A stretch of 64,000 nucleotides of DNA from Macropodus opercularis (Eukaryota; Chordata; Actinopteri; Anabantiformes; Osphronemidae), in NCBI GenBank assembly GCA_030770545.1, contig CM061109.1, positions 19,390,001-19,454,000 on the forward strand. Reading direction: 5' to 3'. A program made the position numbers and the translations under genes. Of this stretch, positions 37,501 to 49,700 are shown piece by piece. Position 1 is the first letter of the stretch. The number at the start of each line of letters is the position of its first letter. Under the pieces are notes generated by a model, which did no database searches, was not told the origin of the DNA, and saw only the letters and a list, made by a program, of their open reading frames with translations.

Positions 37501-37836
37501 CATGATTATGCACATTCAGAAAAACACATGATATCTCAACCTGCTTAAACTGTCAATGCCAGATGTGTCATCAACTGACCCCAACTGAAACCAGGGGCAA
37601 GAGCTCAACGAAAAGAAGAAAAATGCAGAAACGTTGAATGCCAATGTCAGATGTAATCTCTAGGAAGCTGAAAAAGTTATTTAACGACTCATGCACACTG
37701 ACGGGAGCTGACCTTTGACATCAGTGAGACTGGCTTCCGACACGCCCTCGCTGAGGTCGATGAGCGTCCCCTCGGACTTGCAGCGTGGGAGAGAAGCGCT
37801 GCTGCTGTTGGTGGCTCTGATTCGATGGGCGGCCAT
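28321..37836 (-). CDS. sh3bp4: SH3 domain-binding protein 4 (SH3BP4), complete CDS in four exons
   Basis: The coding exons are 37713-37836, 34859-37209, 28653-28841 and 28321-28545 (minus strand, all GT-AG, phases agree). They give 962 residues against 963 in human. SH3BP4 (TTP) is an endocytic adaptor of clathrin-coated pits that controls transferrin-receptor uptake; it also binds Rag GTPases and restrains mTORC1. In order the protein has an N-terminal SH3 domain (about 61-115, ALYDY-like IKDYCP, EWWYAH, GYIPAAYV) and a clathrin-box-like LLLFD (193-197). EH-binding NPF motifs lie at 161-163, 171-173 and 236-238, and a basophilic RSYS at 243-246. A ZU5/UPA region starts near 312 (GGAVQLPDTNISIHIPEG), followed by a second SH3-like domain (about 655-725) and a C-terminal death-like domain. 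The start follows the human MAA-RIRA N-terminus. Most of the protein is in one 2.35-kb exon, as in mammals. Confidence 0.97.
28653..28841 (-). CDS. sh3bp4: sh3bp4 third coding exon
   Basis: It is 189 nt, 63 codons, phase 0 at both ends, from ALLKLDCQGLVARLV to HRDKNGVVDSE. Flanks are GTGCAG| and |GTGAGG. Exon length and boundaries match the vertebrate gene. Being symmetric, it could be skipped without a frameshift. Confidence 0.97.
28842..34858 (-). other. sh3bp4: sh3bp4 intron between the large exon and the death-domain exons
   Basis: This 6.0-kb intron contains a short TG repeat at about 30748-30763, a one-mismatch X-box at 30163-30175, and pyrimidine-rich stretches (31.0-31.2 kb). No additional exon, transposon with clear ends or other gene was seen. 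Confidence 0.6.
30163..30175. promoter_or_regulatory. X-box-like motif in an sh3bp4 intron
   Basis: GTTGCT-T-GGCAAC is an RFX-type inverted repeat with a 1-bp spacer and one mismatch. It has the same geometry as the site at 2298. Confidence 0.3.
34859..37209 (-). CDS. sh3bp4: sh3bp4 large central coding exon
   Basis: It is 2351 nt, from VPSPSALRLD (the first codon is split GTG, phase 1) to SFQKELLM, with donor GATG|GTAAGT. The acceptor GTTCCCCAG|TGCC is set by matching the human sequence KVPSPSAL. It holds both SH3 domains, the NPF motifs and the ZU5/UPA core. The open frame continues 94 nt into the upstream intron and 63 nt past the donor, but those extensions are not coding. Confidence 0.97.
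37713..37836 (-). CDS. sh3bp4: sh3bp4 first coding exon
   Basis: 124 nt encode 41 residues, beginning MAAHRIRATNSSSASLPRCK and ending LIDLSEGVSEASLTDVK. The donor is AAAG|GTCAGC. The ATG is set by homology with the human N-terminus. Its Kozak context is good (GACATGG). This exon was too short to stand out as a long frame. Confidence 0.95.
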
Positions 37837-37884
37837 GTCTGGAGTCGTCGCTATGCACCAGCTACTGTGACGAGTTTCCTTTAA

Positions 37885-37917
37885 CTAGTGGCCAAGCTGA
37901 AGGTAAAAACCTCCCAT
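37885..37917 (-). CDS. Upstream ORF in sh3bp4 5' UTR (10 codons)
   Basis: MGGFYLQLGH then TAG, starting in an excellent context (GGCACCATGG), and ending 48 nt before the sh3bp4 ATG. It is part of the mRNA only if the upstream of two candidate acceptors is used: TTTGTCTTTCAG| (exon start 37922) includes it, whereas TTTTTACCTTCAG| about 27 nt downstream removes its ATG. Confidence 0.45.
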   Translation of the reverse strand: MGGFYLQLGH

Positions 37918-40900
37918 GGTGCCTGAAAGACAAAGTATAAATGATACGCGCTTCATGCGTGACTCACGGGTTAAAGCGCTCAGCAGGATCTCTGAGGTGT
38001 CTCGTTGATTCTCATTCTGCTGTAAATCAACATGTAGCTGAGGGAACGTTATATAAAACCAGCTGCCGCAGATGCTGGTGTGATTTAAGTCTTCAGGTTT
38101 GATCCTTCAGGCTCATCTCAGCAGTTGGAAATCAATATAAATCAACTCTTAAATGCACAAGCATTCGATTATCATTGCTACAAGTTTACTTATTTAACAA
38201 TTTAGCCTTTACTGATCTTTGACTTGGATCATTACCCTGAAAGACTGAGCAGAAAATGAATGTCAGACAATTATTTGTGAGATACTGTAACTCAACCATA
38301 CAGCTGTTGGTCTAAATCGTACTATGAAAACAGGCCAGGCCTACAAAACAATTGTCTGCAAGCAGCAGATGTGGGTCAGTGGAACGCAGAGACACCCGGC
38401 TTTTCGCTGAATCCATAATTCATGAGGATGTGAGCTCAGGGAAGACGCAGCACAGACAGAAATCAGGAGCACGATGCTAGTTCAGCGCTGGACCACGAAG
38501 GATCCAGCTCCACAGAACTGAGGTGAGACGAGCCACCGGACGATGGACCTGAGACGGACCTTGCAACCACAACAACCTGTGCTTTTCAGACTCTCCCATC
38601 ACCAGCCTTCATCATCATGTCACATTTGCATGTTATTGGTCCAACGTGAAGAGAGAACAACGTCCTTCCTCTCGCTCCTAATTAAACATTTTAAACAAGT
38701 GAGTCAGGCTGAAGGAACCAAGCAGCTTCTCTTTGTTTGTTTGTTTTCAGCTGCAAATGGAGAAGTCACATCTACTTCCTGCTTGCAACAGACCATCCTC
38801 TAATATGCAAAACCTGCGGCCTGTCACTGCACAGCAGGGTCGCGGCCGATGCAAACCGGGAAAACAACCGGAGCGTACGATGCACAGAATGAGCTGTGGG
38901 AGGTTCCTGTTGAACCAGCAGACGGACACTGTCGGGCCCCAGATCTCAGCAGGGAGCAGAGACCAACAGAGACTCCACAAAAACACTCAGCGCTGCATGA
39001 AGTGTGTTTTAAAGACAAAAAACAGGCTCATACTACTAAGTCACAATTTGATTTATTTCACAGGTTTTTGGGCTTCCACAGCTGGACAGGATCTGACGCC
39101 TTCATAGATGAGTGACCTGGCTTATGATTAATTGGATTCAGCTGTAAATCCCACACTTAAAGGTGCAAACACACTGGAAAAACGTAAGCGGTGAATGCAG
39201 CTATCGTCAGCCGCTGCACTGCTGGTCCAACCTAGCGTCAGCGCGCTGAGCCTCCTCAGCAGCGTCTCTTTGAAGCAGGAGGAGGAGGGGGTGAGGTCAA
39301 ATGCGAGCGCTGGGTGGTCTCAACCTGGCCTCCCCGCGAGGACAATAGCGGGTGGAGTCGGCTCTGCATGTAAATCTGAGAGCTGCAAATCAACACGTCG
39401 CTGGGTAATAGGGCTCTGAGACGACTTCTCCCCCTGGACGTCTCTAATAACGGCTGTGCTTAATTGCTCAGCCGCCGGCACAGACTTTTACGATGAGTGG
39501 AACCAACAGTTAACAACGTTTCATGTCTCATCGCGGGACTATGTCAAGAAGAAAAGTTCTTGGCTCTGCTACTTGCCTCAGAACTCAAATAACACAGAAA
39601 TAAGATCTGTTTATTGGTAGCGTTGATTCTTTCAAGGAAGCTGAAGCTTTAGAAGTAATCTGAATGTTCCACGTTCTCATCTGATATCATATTAGTTTTC
39701 GCTACAGACCCCAGCTCTGATCTAAGTAAAGTTCTTTGATTTATTAAGGCGAACGCACAGAAAGGTGCTGCTCACAGATCAAACGTGTAAAGAAGATACT
39801 TCAAAGGAAGCGAGACCTGATGAAGATGCATGTGACCAGATTACTTGGAGTCAGGTTTTAGCCTGCAGAGTTTAGTCTGCTCATCATCACGGAGCAGTGT
39901 TGGACTTGAAAGCAAAACCCTGATGCCAGATATTAAAGACGTTACCTATTCATCAGCCTGACCTTCTGGACACCGTGGCCACTTAGGGCGGTTACACTTT
40001 GGGAGCTACAGTTCATCTTGACAACGTAAGATGCTAACAACACCTCGTACTTCTGGTCCTTTTGAGTCTATTCATCCTGTCGATGGAAAACACATAGCAT
40101 GCTGTCAGTTGCAGCGCGATGCATTCAGGGACAATTAACACGTGCACATGCAGTTTGATGGTTTTAACTATGGTCCGGTTGGCTGTCGAACGTTGTTTTG
40201 GTACAGGAGTGTCTTTGTGTTGCTGCAGAATCCGCTGAGCTGCTTTCACCTCCTGTAGCTCAGCGTGTTGTGTTTTACGCTTTCAGACTGTCAGCGTCAC
40301 ATCTCCGAGCACCCACTGTTCCCTATCAGCTGATCAAACACGCCTTGTGTTTCCTCTGTGAATCTGTAATAAAACCCATTTGGCACCAGCCTTTTCCTGG
40401 GGGACACCCACCCCACAGGAAGTGAAGTGCTGAATGAAAGGAGTGGCGCGGCTGACGGCTTCATGGAGCACTTCCTCTGAGGACTCTGAAGGAAAGGCTG
40501 AGTGATTAGACGTTTTCTTTAAGTGGAGCAACTCTCCCACAACGGCTGCAGTGAGTTCCAGTGTGGAAATCGGCTTACGGTGCCTCGTGGGGTCAACGCA
40601 CCACCGCCCCCCCGCCCACTGACAGTGAGCTCCTAAGAGGTTGGAGAAGGGCAGACGTGATTATATTTTCATATTCATAGCTGTGGATTGCGTTGGGAGA
40701 GTCCTGTCAGTCCGAAGGAGCGGTTAACACAACAGAGACTGCTCCACCTCCTCCTGCTGCTGCTGAAGGACAGAGCAGCCGGCAGCCCGAGGCCGTCTGA
40801 GCTTTAATAAGTCTGACAGCGGCTTGGTACCATTTAACAACTCTGCCGAAGAGCGAAGCAAACAAAATACGGGCCCAGATTCTCCCCTCACAGCCTCCAC

Positions 40901-42071
40901 AACAGTCAGCTGCACCAGTGTTTACTGGATGACCTAAAGCCTGTTAAACCTCCTGCGTGTAAATAATTCAGGTTTTATTGCTTCTCTCTGCAACTGTAAA
41001 ATATGGTTGATTACTCGGCGCTTGTTTGGAATAAGACAGCAAACAACAGCGAGAGGAACAGTTAGTCACACACTGCTCGTTTATAGAAACGCGACGAGTA
41101 GAAGGTGAGGACGTCTTCAGTCGCACCAGAGCTGGGCTGGCAGATGAAGAGGCTGCTCTTCCACAGGGAACGCGAACATGAACTCGAACCCACGTCCTGC
41201 ATCCTGGACAAGCAAGGCATCTGAAGGCATCGTCTTCTGTGATGAACTGGGTTACGTGGCATCATTAGACCCTCAGGCTTTAACATGACTGGGTCGGAGC
41301 ATAAATAGATGCTTTCTAACTGATATTTACCAGCATCAGAAAACAGAACGTCGTGTGTACAGTCGAGTGGTGGCTGCTATAAACCCGGTCACAGCACAAC
41401 CGTCGTCCCCCAGCAACGAAAGCAGCCTCGTGACTCCATGTTACCCCTCGCTGCTCCAGAGCAGGAAGTGACTGAGGAGGAAATGCCTTTGTGATGAGAG
41501 GCGGCCAGATCTCTGCCGACTCTCCCTGCCCACCTCGTTTCCTTCGGAGCATTGTTCCCGTCGGAATGATGCTCGAGACTCAACAACAAACAGACTAGAT
41601 TTAACAAACGTACACGAGCGTGGACAGAACCTACAGAACGACCTACTCGGCTCGCTGCTGGGCGTTAATCTGTCTGGATTCTGCTCCATGTCAGACGGGA
41701 CTGTTTGACGTTCAACATCGCCTGAGTCTAAGTCTGGATTCCTGTTAACCTGCTGCATTAAGCACAAGCACTTTTAGGGGGTTTGGCCTCAAGGATGCAG
41801 ACACAGTGTAGGCTAGTAATAAAGAATAAACACACATGGCTCCACGCGGAGCATTTAACAACGCTGGGACATTAATATTACAGCAGCTCCCTGCGGTACG
41901 ATACAGAGAAGGAGGTTTGAGGCTTAAAGCGCAGCTCAAACGACCCAATCAAAAGCACAGTAAATGATTCTGCTGCAACATTTAGATGTTAACGTTTTCA
42001 CATCAAGATTTTAAAGTGAAATGAATCCTATGCTGCTAAAGGATCCACGTGTAGAGTAACAACGTAAACAG

Positions 42072-42275
42072 CTTTGTTTTACTTTATTTCACTTCATCTT
42101 ACTGTACAGTTGTATGTTATATTGTATATTTGATATCGTTTTTTTAGGCTCTGCTATTAGTGTTGTCTGTGGGCACCATGGGTCTGAGAGTAACCCAATT
42201 TCAATTCTCTGTCTGTATGTACTGTACATGTGGAAGAAATGGCACTAAAGCAAGACTTGACTTGACTTGACTTGA
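42072..42275 (+). mobile_element. 5'-truncated LINE-type retroposon tail
   Basis: The segment carries the fish LINE 3' end order: CTTTATTTCACTTCATCTTACTGTA, then GTGGGCACCATGGGTCTGAG, AATTTCAATTCTCTGT, TGTATGTACTGTACATGTGG and GGCACTAAAGCAAGA. It ends in a (CTTGA)n terminal repeat (four copies). No reverse-transcriptase sequence is present, so this is a dead, 5'-truncated copy. The family name is uncertain. Confidence 0.6.
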
Positions 42276-45200
42276 GCATGCTGGGTAATGGCTGCTCCCT
42301 GTTTTTACTGAAGGGATGAATATGTGAGAAACACATTTAACACATAAATTCCAATCCACAACCACACGCTGGTAAGAGACAGCGTCAGACATCAGAGCCC
42401 ACATCCAGGTGAGTCACCGCGTTTTGAAGCTTCCAGGTGCCGAGTTCCCAGCGGGTCAGAGAGGCGTCCGAACCAAACGGAGGCCTCGGCTGCAACAAAG
42501 CCCCAGTGTCTGCTTTGCTCCAGGACACTGTGACGAGCACACGTCGCACGTCAACGTCACAACCACGACCACACCTCAAACACCAACACCGACACAGAAT
42601 CAATATTTAAAAGTGCTTCAACAGGGTTTAAGGACGAATAACTACGGCCAAACAGATGAGCTCAGCTTTTTCTCCTCGTGTTTCCTTTCTAGCAGGTTCC
42701 TGTGTAAAACCTGTCAGACCATCAGTCCACAGTTTAACTGCAGGGACATTTCCATTTATTCTGGAACCATATTTCACTTGGAGCATCTCAGTAGCAGCGC
42801 GAGGGAAGACGCTAGACGTCCCAGCGGATCCTCGCTCTGGACGCAGCCTTCCTCCGTCCGACTTGCAATCGATGACCAACACGTTTACCCTCAGTTACCT
42901 CAGCGCGTCTCCTCACTCCTAATAATTACTACTAGATAAGTGGGTTTTTTCTACCCTGCCCAGTGGGAGATTCGACAGAGGGACGAGTCAGAGAGGATCT
43001 GTTCCCAGCGTTTACTAAGCCGGCTCACAGGAACGGGGTGTGGGATCCTTCCTTACGTTTGTCTCTGCGCTTCAATATTTGGCTTAAACTGGTCAAACTA
43101 AATAACAACGAGAACTCAGCAAATCTACTCTTGAGAATCCTGGAAAAGGAGCAAGCACCTCCAACACAAACGCAAACCCTGCTAACCCTGTGTCATCTGC
43201 CAGCTTCTCTCAAAGCTCGTATCGTAGCTCAGCTGTGCTGTTTGACAAACCCACTCATTATCTGACTCTTCTCTTGCTGCTGGGAGCCTGACGCCAGGCC
43301 TCCCGATGGCCTGGGGTCCAACTGGTCTGAGACAACTCAGACTCCTCACTGCACGTCTGCTGCCAGCGCTAGTCAAACGTTCGTTCGCTTAAGTGTTTAC
43401 ACATCTTTAGGCGTCGTATTCTGCATAGTTGACAGAATGTGGGACCGCGTCAGTGTTGCAGCAGCTGCAGTCATCACTTATTCCTTTGCTCCACAGAATA
43501 AACACACCAAGGTGGAACGGCTGCAGGGATAAAGAGAGCAGGAATGTGAGGAATGCTGAGCTCCGAATGAAATCATGAATTATTCAAGTGAAGGAGGGAA
43601 AAAAGTGGGAGAGCTCATCGTGCTTTAGACAACAAAGACGAGGTTGGAGGTCGTGTTAAACTGTCAGTCTGGCTTTTATCAGGAAATTCATGGGGCTGCG
43701 TTCGCTGTTGCCAGTCGTGTCACGAACCTGGAGACAAAGACTTTAGACACACACACGTCTACGTCCTCCAGCCCCTCCACTCATCCCAGATCCACGCTCC
43801 CGCCTCCAGAAGAAGTGTTCACCACAGCAGGCGACGGCCGTTCAGTCCTTCATTATCTGGAGATGCTGAGTCTGACACTGGTTAAATATTTATCTAACAA
43901 ATGAATGTGACACTAATCTGAATCACACTCGACTGGGCTGACTCTTACATTTCTGGGAAACATGCAGGACAACTGCAGGATGTTCCCGTTCTCACAGGCA
44001 CAATTTGTTGAAGCTAATCAGACTCATTCAGATCCGTTGCAGTCGTCTTTTAACATTGGAATCACAGCCCACATCTCGGAGAAACCACGGGAACCCAAGC
44101 GTTGATGCAACATTTAACACCAGAAGTGTTTACTCTGTGGGCACCGTGAAGGTTTGTGAATCTGTTGCAGAAATCTGCTCCGTGGTTCGGACTGATGCGC
44201 ACGGAGCCACAGCTGTTATGCTACAAGTTACGCTGCAGGTCTCATTTCCAAGAAAGCCGACCCTCTGCCACGGCTCATTCACTTCAGACGCTGGACGTCA
44301 AACAAAGCCGTGTTTCGTCTGGATAATAGGTGGAGGAAACTGACAGGCTACAGTGAGTCCTGGCTGTGCTGGGGGGTGTCAGTGATGGACTGAGCTCCAG
44401 GATGACTCACCCCTGGCATCATAGCTGGCTTCATTCCCTGACAGGGGTACGCGTTGGAGTAATGGCTGCCTGTCTGATGGCACAGCTGTGCCCTCGCCGT
44501 CATAAGTCATGCTGTAATCAGCTGGAGCTGAGCGTCAGCGACACCGGGAGACGCGTGGTCGCCCCTGGGGGGAGGGGGGCACTTCTCTGGAATCACATGC
44601 ATTCATTCCTTCAAACGGCCTATTCAGCTGCAACCCAAGCGCTGCCTCTCAGGAATGGAGGGATGAAGTGCTCACAAACAAAACGAATTCAGTAATTTCT
44701 CACAATCCAGCACAAACAAATCCCATGTTCACATAAACACAGCGCGCATGTCTCAGATCCTGAATGCAGACCACGTCTGGTCGACACCGAGGACGAGATG
44801 CAGCCAACTCTGCGAAGAGCAAATCAAACATGATTAAACTGAACCCATCAGCAGTTTCACAGTTTGGTCAATAAAATCAACTCTACCAACTGCACCAAAG
44901 TCTGATGGACCCGAGGAAACTACGCTCCAGTCATTTCATGTACGCAGTTCAACAACAAAAGTCTCAGACTCATGGTTCATAGCGACATTATTTAACTGCA
45001 GAATGTGCTCGTGTCTATTTGCAAGTTGGCGATTAGTCATTTAACTTGATGGACGTCAGCCCTGTCAGCTGCTAAATGCTCCACGGTGCCGACTAACCTC
45101 TGACGCTGACGTTCATTTTTCCTTCCTAATGTTTTGGGTCTTTCGGGTTGGATCAAAGCACGGCGCCAGTTCAGCACTAACTGGTCCTTTCTGATTTCTC

Positions 45201-45985
45201 TTTCACTTATTTTATACAAATTTACATTGTTTAATATCCTGTTTAGCATTGTTGACTTTAACAGGAGTTCAACTCTTTGTTATGGACCAGAGACCGTCAA
45301 CAATGCAGCGACGCAGTAATTAACGCTGCCAGACCGTACGAAGTCCACTTCATTTAGACCAGACCAGAAACATCTGGAATAATCGCTCAATGCACCGGAA
45401 GCATCAGCAACTGAAGCAGGAAGCCAGTGAGTAAATTATTATTACTATAATATACATTTATTCACAACGTAACCTTTGCTGTGACTCTATTTGTTTCCCT
45501 TTCGACAGGACAACAGTCCTGAGTGGAGCCAGCGGGTCCCAGCCCGGTACCGACTGAACCGCGGCCTGTGTAGACAACAGCAGGCCGTGGGGAAAACGCT
45601 GAGAAAGGCTCCAGTGTGAAGCCTCATCTGGCCACAGCACATCTGTGTCACTGCCGCCGCGCTTCAGAGCCACGACACGGTTGGTTCATCAGCCCGAGCG
45701 ACAGCTGTGAAGCGATAAAATGAGAAATGTTTTACTGGCCCAGGTGTTTTATTTCTCACGCTAACGGCAGGAACCTGTGTATTAGTTCTGTTGAACTGGT
45801 TTTTGTTTGCAGCACTTCTTCGTCCTACGGAAAATCTCAATGCTGGTGTTTCTCATTAATCTACTGTTAAGTTACAACCAAATCAGAACTAATACCTGGT
45901 TAAATCCTGACACTGCTGCTGTTATTGTTGTTGTCCTCTGCTCACGCTGTAAAGGTGATGATGATGACGAAGGTGGTGTTAAATT

Positions 45986-46010
45986 GGGGGGGGGGGGGGG
46001 GGGGGGGGGG
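45986..46010. repeat. Poly-G run of 25
   Basis: Twenty-five consecutive G on the plus strand, which is the template strand for sh3bp4. It lies about 450 bp inside the putative first intron. It is able to form G-quadruplex structures, is error-prone for polymerases, and its length in the assembly may be inaccurate. Confidence 0.95.
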
Positions 46011-46022
46011 TGCCATGGCAAC
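46009..46022. promoter_or_regulatory. X-box-like motif beside the sh3bp4 CpG island
   Basis: GGTGCCATGGCAAC has one mismatch to the RFX palindrome. It directly abuts the poly-G run and is followed by CCGCCGTTACCC, a further half-site-like sequence. Confidence 0.3.
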
Positions 46023-46230
46023 CGCCGTTACCCACAGCCAGCCCGGGTTCAGGGGGTCAGGTTCTGTTACGCCACAGTGAGACTTGACGGACCACCGGGT
46101 TCTGACAGTGCTTCGGTTTCACTCGCCTCTGGTTCCGTTTCAAAGTTAAACCGCTTCAAACTCACTTTTATTAGCAACAATGTAGCGACGACGACCGAGA
46201 AGCGACGTAAGAGTAAGTTTAGCAGCAGGT

Positions 46231-46258
46231 CCGACCCAGTGGGACCCAGTGGGACCCA
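46231..46258. repeat. 10-bp tandem repeat (GACCCAGTGG), 2.8 copies
   Basis: GACCCAGTGG repeats with no mismatch at a 10-bp period within the CpG-rich region downstream of the proposed sh3bp4 exon 1. Confidence 0.8.
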
Positions 46259-46289
46259 GCAAACGAACAGCGAGCCACCAAACCACAGC

Positions 46290-46700
46290 CCGAGCAGCTG
46301 CACCGTTAAGCCGGGAGCCTGCATCCGAACCGGATCGTTCCGCGTCGATCAGACGGTGAAAAGTTGCCCCAGACGCGTCGCTCCTCGCTGAAACGCGGCT
46401 TTCTGGGCTAAACCCGAGGCAGCGGAGGGAGAAGAAGGAGGAACATGGCAGCTTACCCGCCGAGAACAAGTCCGGGTTTGTCCCGTGAAGAGCGCGCCGA
46501 GAGCCGAGCAGGCGCAGTTTCCGTGGTCTCCCTCCCGATGGTGGCGCTGGATGTGCGCGGACGCCCCGACTCCTCCTGGAGGGAAGCAGCCGAGCTCCGG
46601 CTGATGTCACGGGCTCAGGGAGGGGCCTGGCCCGGACACATTTCCACGAGGACGTGATGTCACGGCTGCGGTTCGGATGTGCGGACTCAAACCGGAGCAG
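46290..46700 (-). promoter_or_regulatory. sh3bp4: CpG island, probable sh3bp4 promoter and non-coding exon 1
   Basis: CpG density is high from about 46.3 to 46.7 kb. On the minus strand a strong donor CGGCGG|GTAAGC ends a putative 5' UTR exon at 46457, correctly placed and oriented for sh3bp4. Two copies of TGATGTCACGG (46602-46612 and 46655-46665), each a TGATGTCA ATF/CREB-like element, lie upstream of the donor, 53 bp apart. No TATA box is clear. The transcription start is probably between 46.5 and 46.7 kb. Confidence 0.5.
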
Positions 46701-49700
46701 CGTGAACGGGCGCGTTGGTTCCAGCTGAAGTTTCCCCAACACGTACAACCAGCACAGCCTCCCTTCACCTCGAGGCTTCCACTTCCATACAAACCTCCAT
46801 TTCAGGGAACAGCTCTGAGAATATGAAGCATCTGATCTGTTTGTGTGTTGGAGGGAATTCACTGGATTAACTATGTTCACAGAGCATCGTGTCCCATTTA
46901 CGCAGCGAGCCTTGAGTTCTGGGCAAGACTGGACTGATCAGTGTCATAAGACAGAATCGCTGCCACCCATTTAGATGAAGATGTGCAGATTTTAAACACG
47001 GTCCAAGCAGATGATGCGAGGCCTCCCTGCGCAGCTGATCACATCACAGCATGTAATGAATGTAAATGCCCTCCACCCCCACGGACACGTTAGTGCATCC
47101 GTTTCACTTCGTGTGTGGTTGGAAGATTGTTTCTATCCTGAGTCGCATCAGTGATTTTTGGGTCGACTTTAATTGGAAGCTGTTATTTCAAGGAAAATCA
47201 TTTCATTGTGGGTCTTCACACTTTCAGTTATACACCACTTACACTGATCTACTCAAGACTTGGACTTTGAATTTAAAGCTGCTTGCGTCTTTTTTGTGTT
47301 GCCACTGTTTTTGTTGTTGTACTTCTCCTTTTGGCCGTTTGGGGGCAGAACACAACAAGCTGAACATCACACACAAACTGGACATTTCGCCGCCTCACAG
47401 GGTGGATTCCCTGATTTGAATTGGAACATTACAGAAGAACCAGAGACACGGGGATTCATTTGTTTAACCAAAACACAAACATGACGTAGGGAAAACGAGG
47501 CTCATGTAAGACAGCGTTGACACCAACCCACAGAGGCTCTGGATGCCAACCACTGTCGATGAATGGGGTCATGGAAGTGAAGCTGTCAAGAGCGGAGGCG
47601 TGTGAGTGAATGCACACGTCTCTATCAAAGCCACTAAAACCTTATGAATCTGGAATCACGAGGTTCAATCACAATTTACAGTGTCTGACAGACTAACTCA
47701 TGAGAAACCTCATCTCGCTGTGATGGCAGAAACGCGTCAGGAATAACAATGATCAATAACAAAATCGCTTCTCCACTGATAATGTATTGTCAGGCTAGTA
47801 TATTAACAGAAACCGCAGCTCAGTGATTCATTCCTACAAAGAGTTTAAAAACAACATCATCAAATTTCTGTTCTTGAAGGTATTTCATCAAAATGAGCTG
47901 ACTTTAAATGAAATGTTCTTATATCCTTAAACGTTAGCAGGTGTGTAGGAAAATCCGTCATGAACCGATCAGTGAGTCATGAAATTCTTCTTAAAGGACA
48001 CGTGTTTGTGGCTTTCAGAGAAGAAACATCTCCAGCTGCTTCACTGAGAACCTCCATCGTCCATCCAAGCTTCACGATTCAGACTCAAATTTAACCATCT
48101 GCGCCACGTTTTACTAGAGCTGAGCAGTGAACCAGTCAAGCAACACACAGAAACTGGCATCGCTACAGCAGCAGGCACCAAGAAAACAAACAAGTGAAGC
48201 ACAAGTGATGGATTTCGCCCATTATCGAGCTTTCAGTCGGCCTGATGTATAGACAGGAGCCCCAGCATCAATCAAGTCCTGCAAACCCACCTCGTCATTC
48301 GAGTCCGTATTAGAGCCGTAATGACAGACGCTACAGTGACAGCACAGAGCAGATCATTCGCTCTAATCACGGCGAGGCAACGCGTCTGGAGTCCTAATCA
48401 GCAGGAGGCTTCGTGTCTTTGGCTAGAATCAGCAGCGCCCAAGGGCCTCGGTGTGAATCCAGACCAGACCCCCACCAGTCAAGGACCATTTCAAGGCCCC
48501 CCTGGAGGGGGCATCAAGCACATGCAGTCACAGAAGATGGCGAAGATACAGCGCTTTGGAGTCAGTCTGCACTCGTGAGGAAATAATATAATAATAAGTG
48601 CTGAGTGAACGACGGTGGCCCTCCTCTGAAACCTTCTGGCTACTGGAGCTTAACGTGACAGGTTGGTTTTACAAATGAAGGATGAAAGACGGTTCTGTGG
48701 AAGTGAAACACGCAGAACATTCTGTGCCGCAGAATCACAGCGTGACTCAGGAAACACTGCAGGAAGCCAACAAGGGAAGGAACTGAACAAGCAGCTTCCT
48801 TCAGCTTCCCAACTCAGAGGAAGGTTTCTACGACGAGCCGTCAGGCTTCTTCAAATCAAACTAAATCAAAGTCTGGATCACGTTCTCATTTCTAAGCCAC
48901 AGCAGCACAACAGAAACCAAATACTGTTTCTGAGTCGCGTGTGGAAAATCGCCGACTGTGGTTGGAAGGGAGGTGAAAACTTTAATGGAGACGGAACGTC
49001 TCCGCTGCATTAAAAGGAAATCTGCTGAAAACAACATCAAATATTTACCCAGGGTTCCCTGCGCTCTGGGGAAGGAAGCGTAAACATGCTTTGAGGATGC
49101 TGATCATTCCCAGTTCGCTCGTTCACAGCATCAGCATTAGGCTTTAAATCAAAGAAGCTCTAATATGTGGGATTAAGCTCATTAACTGTTTGACCACAGA
49201 TCAACAGCTTTCAGGCTGGTTACGCTTTGACATGACAAACAAGTGTAAATAATAATATTCCCATCAGTGTCTTAATGTTGACTGATCGTAGAAGCTGACT
49301 CCTGCTGCTTCAGATCGCAGAAAACCTGCTACTGTGGGAAGTGATTAACATGTTTGGAGGTGGTGACGTTAGCCTTTGTTAGCTTTAGCCGCTAGCTGCC
49401 CCACTAGCATCGACTAGACTGTAGTTTTCAGCTGCTCAACTCGGGTGCTCTGTGCTCGGGTCAGAGTTCATCTCTCCTGGCGCAGAACATTACAACCTCT
49501 TTATCCTCTTTAGGGATTTTTCAGGTCCATGCAGCACATCATGGTAAAAAGTGTTTGTGAAATTCAGAGATATGTTTTTTAGCATTCAAAAAAACGGACA
49601 CTAGTAGAGTCTCTGCTGCGGAGCATGAAGACCAGTATAAAACGAGGTTCTTCCTCCTTTAAGAAATCTGTTTTGAAACACGAGTGTCTGTCACCTCTTC

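Larger units (their letters stand above)
37923..46456 (-). other. sh3bp4: sh3bp4 first intron (5' UTR intron)
   Basis: This 8.5-kb interval lies between the acceptor ahead of the start codon and the proposed non-coding first exon. It contains a LINE 3' tail (42.07-42.28 kb), a 25-G homopolymer and an X-box variant near 46.0 kb. No coding exon is evident. Plus-strand frames at 42409-42939 and 42963-43265 lack any recognisable domain. Its status as intron depends on the exon 1 assignment. Confidence 0.5.

Noticed and set aside
42409..42939. 176-codon plus-strand frame inside the sh3bp4 5' intron
   Set aside because: Thr/Pro/Gln low-complexity centre, no domain, overlapping frames equally open; treated as chance.
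45807..46391. 194-codon plus-strand frame containing a poly-Gly stretch
   Set aside because: The frame is bridged by the 25-G homopolymer, whose length is uncertain, and has no recognisable domain or splice context.
46146..46880. 244-codon minus-strand frame across the 46.5-kb CpG island
   Set aside because: Stop codons are rare in CpG-rich DNA. The product is low-complexity Arg/Pro/Ser with no motif, and a strong donor site lies inside it, which fits a non-coding exon better.
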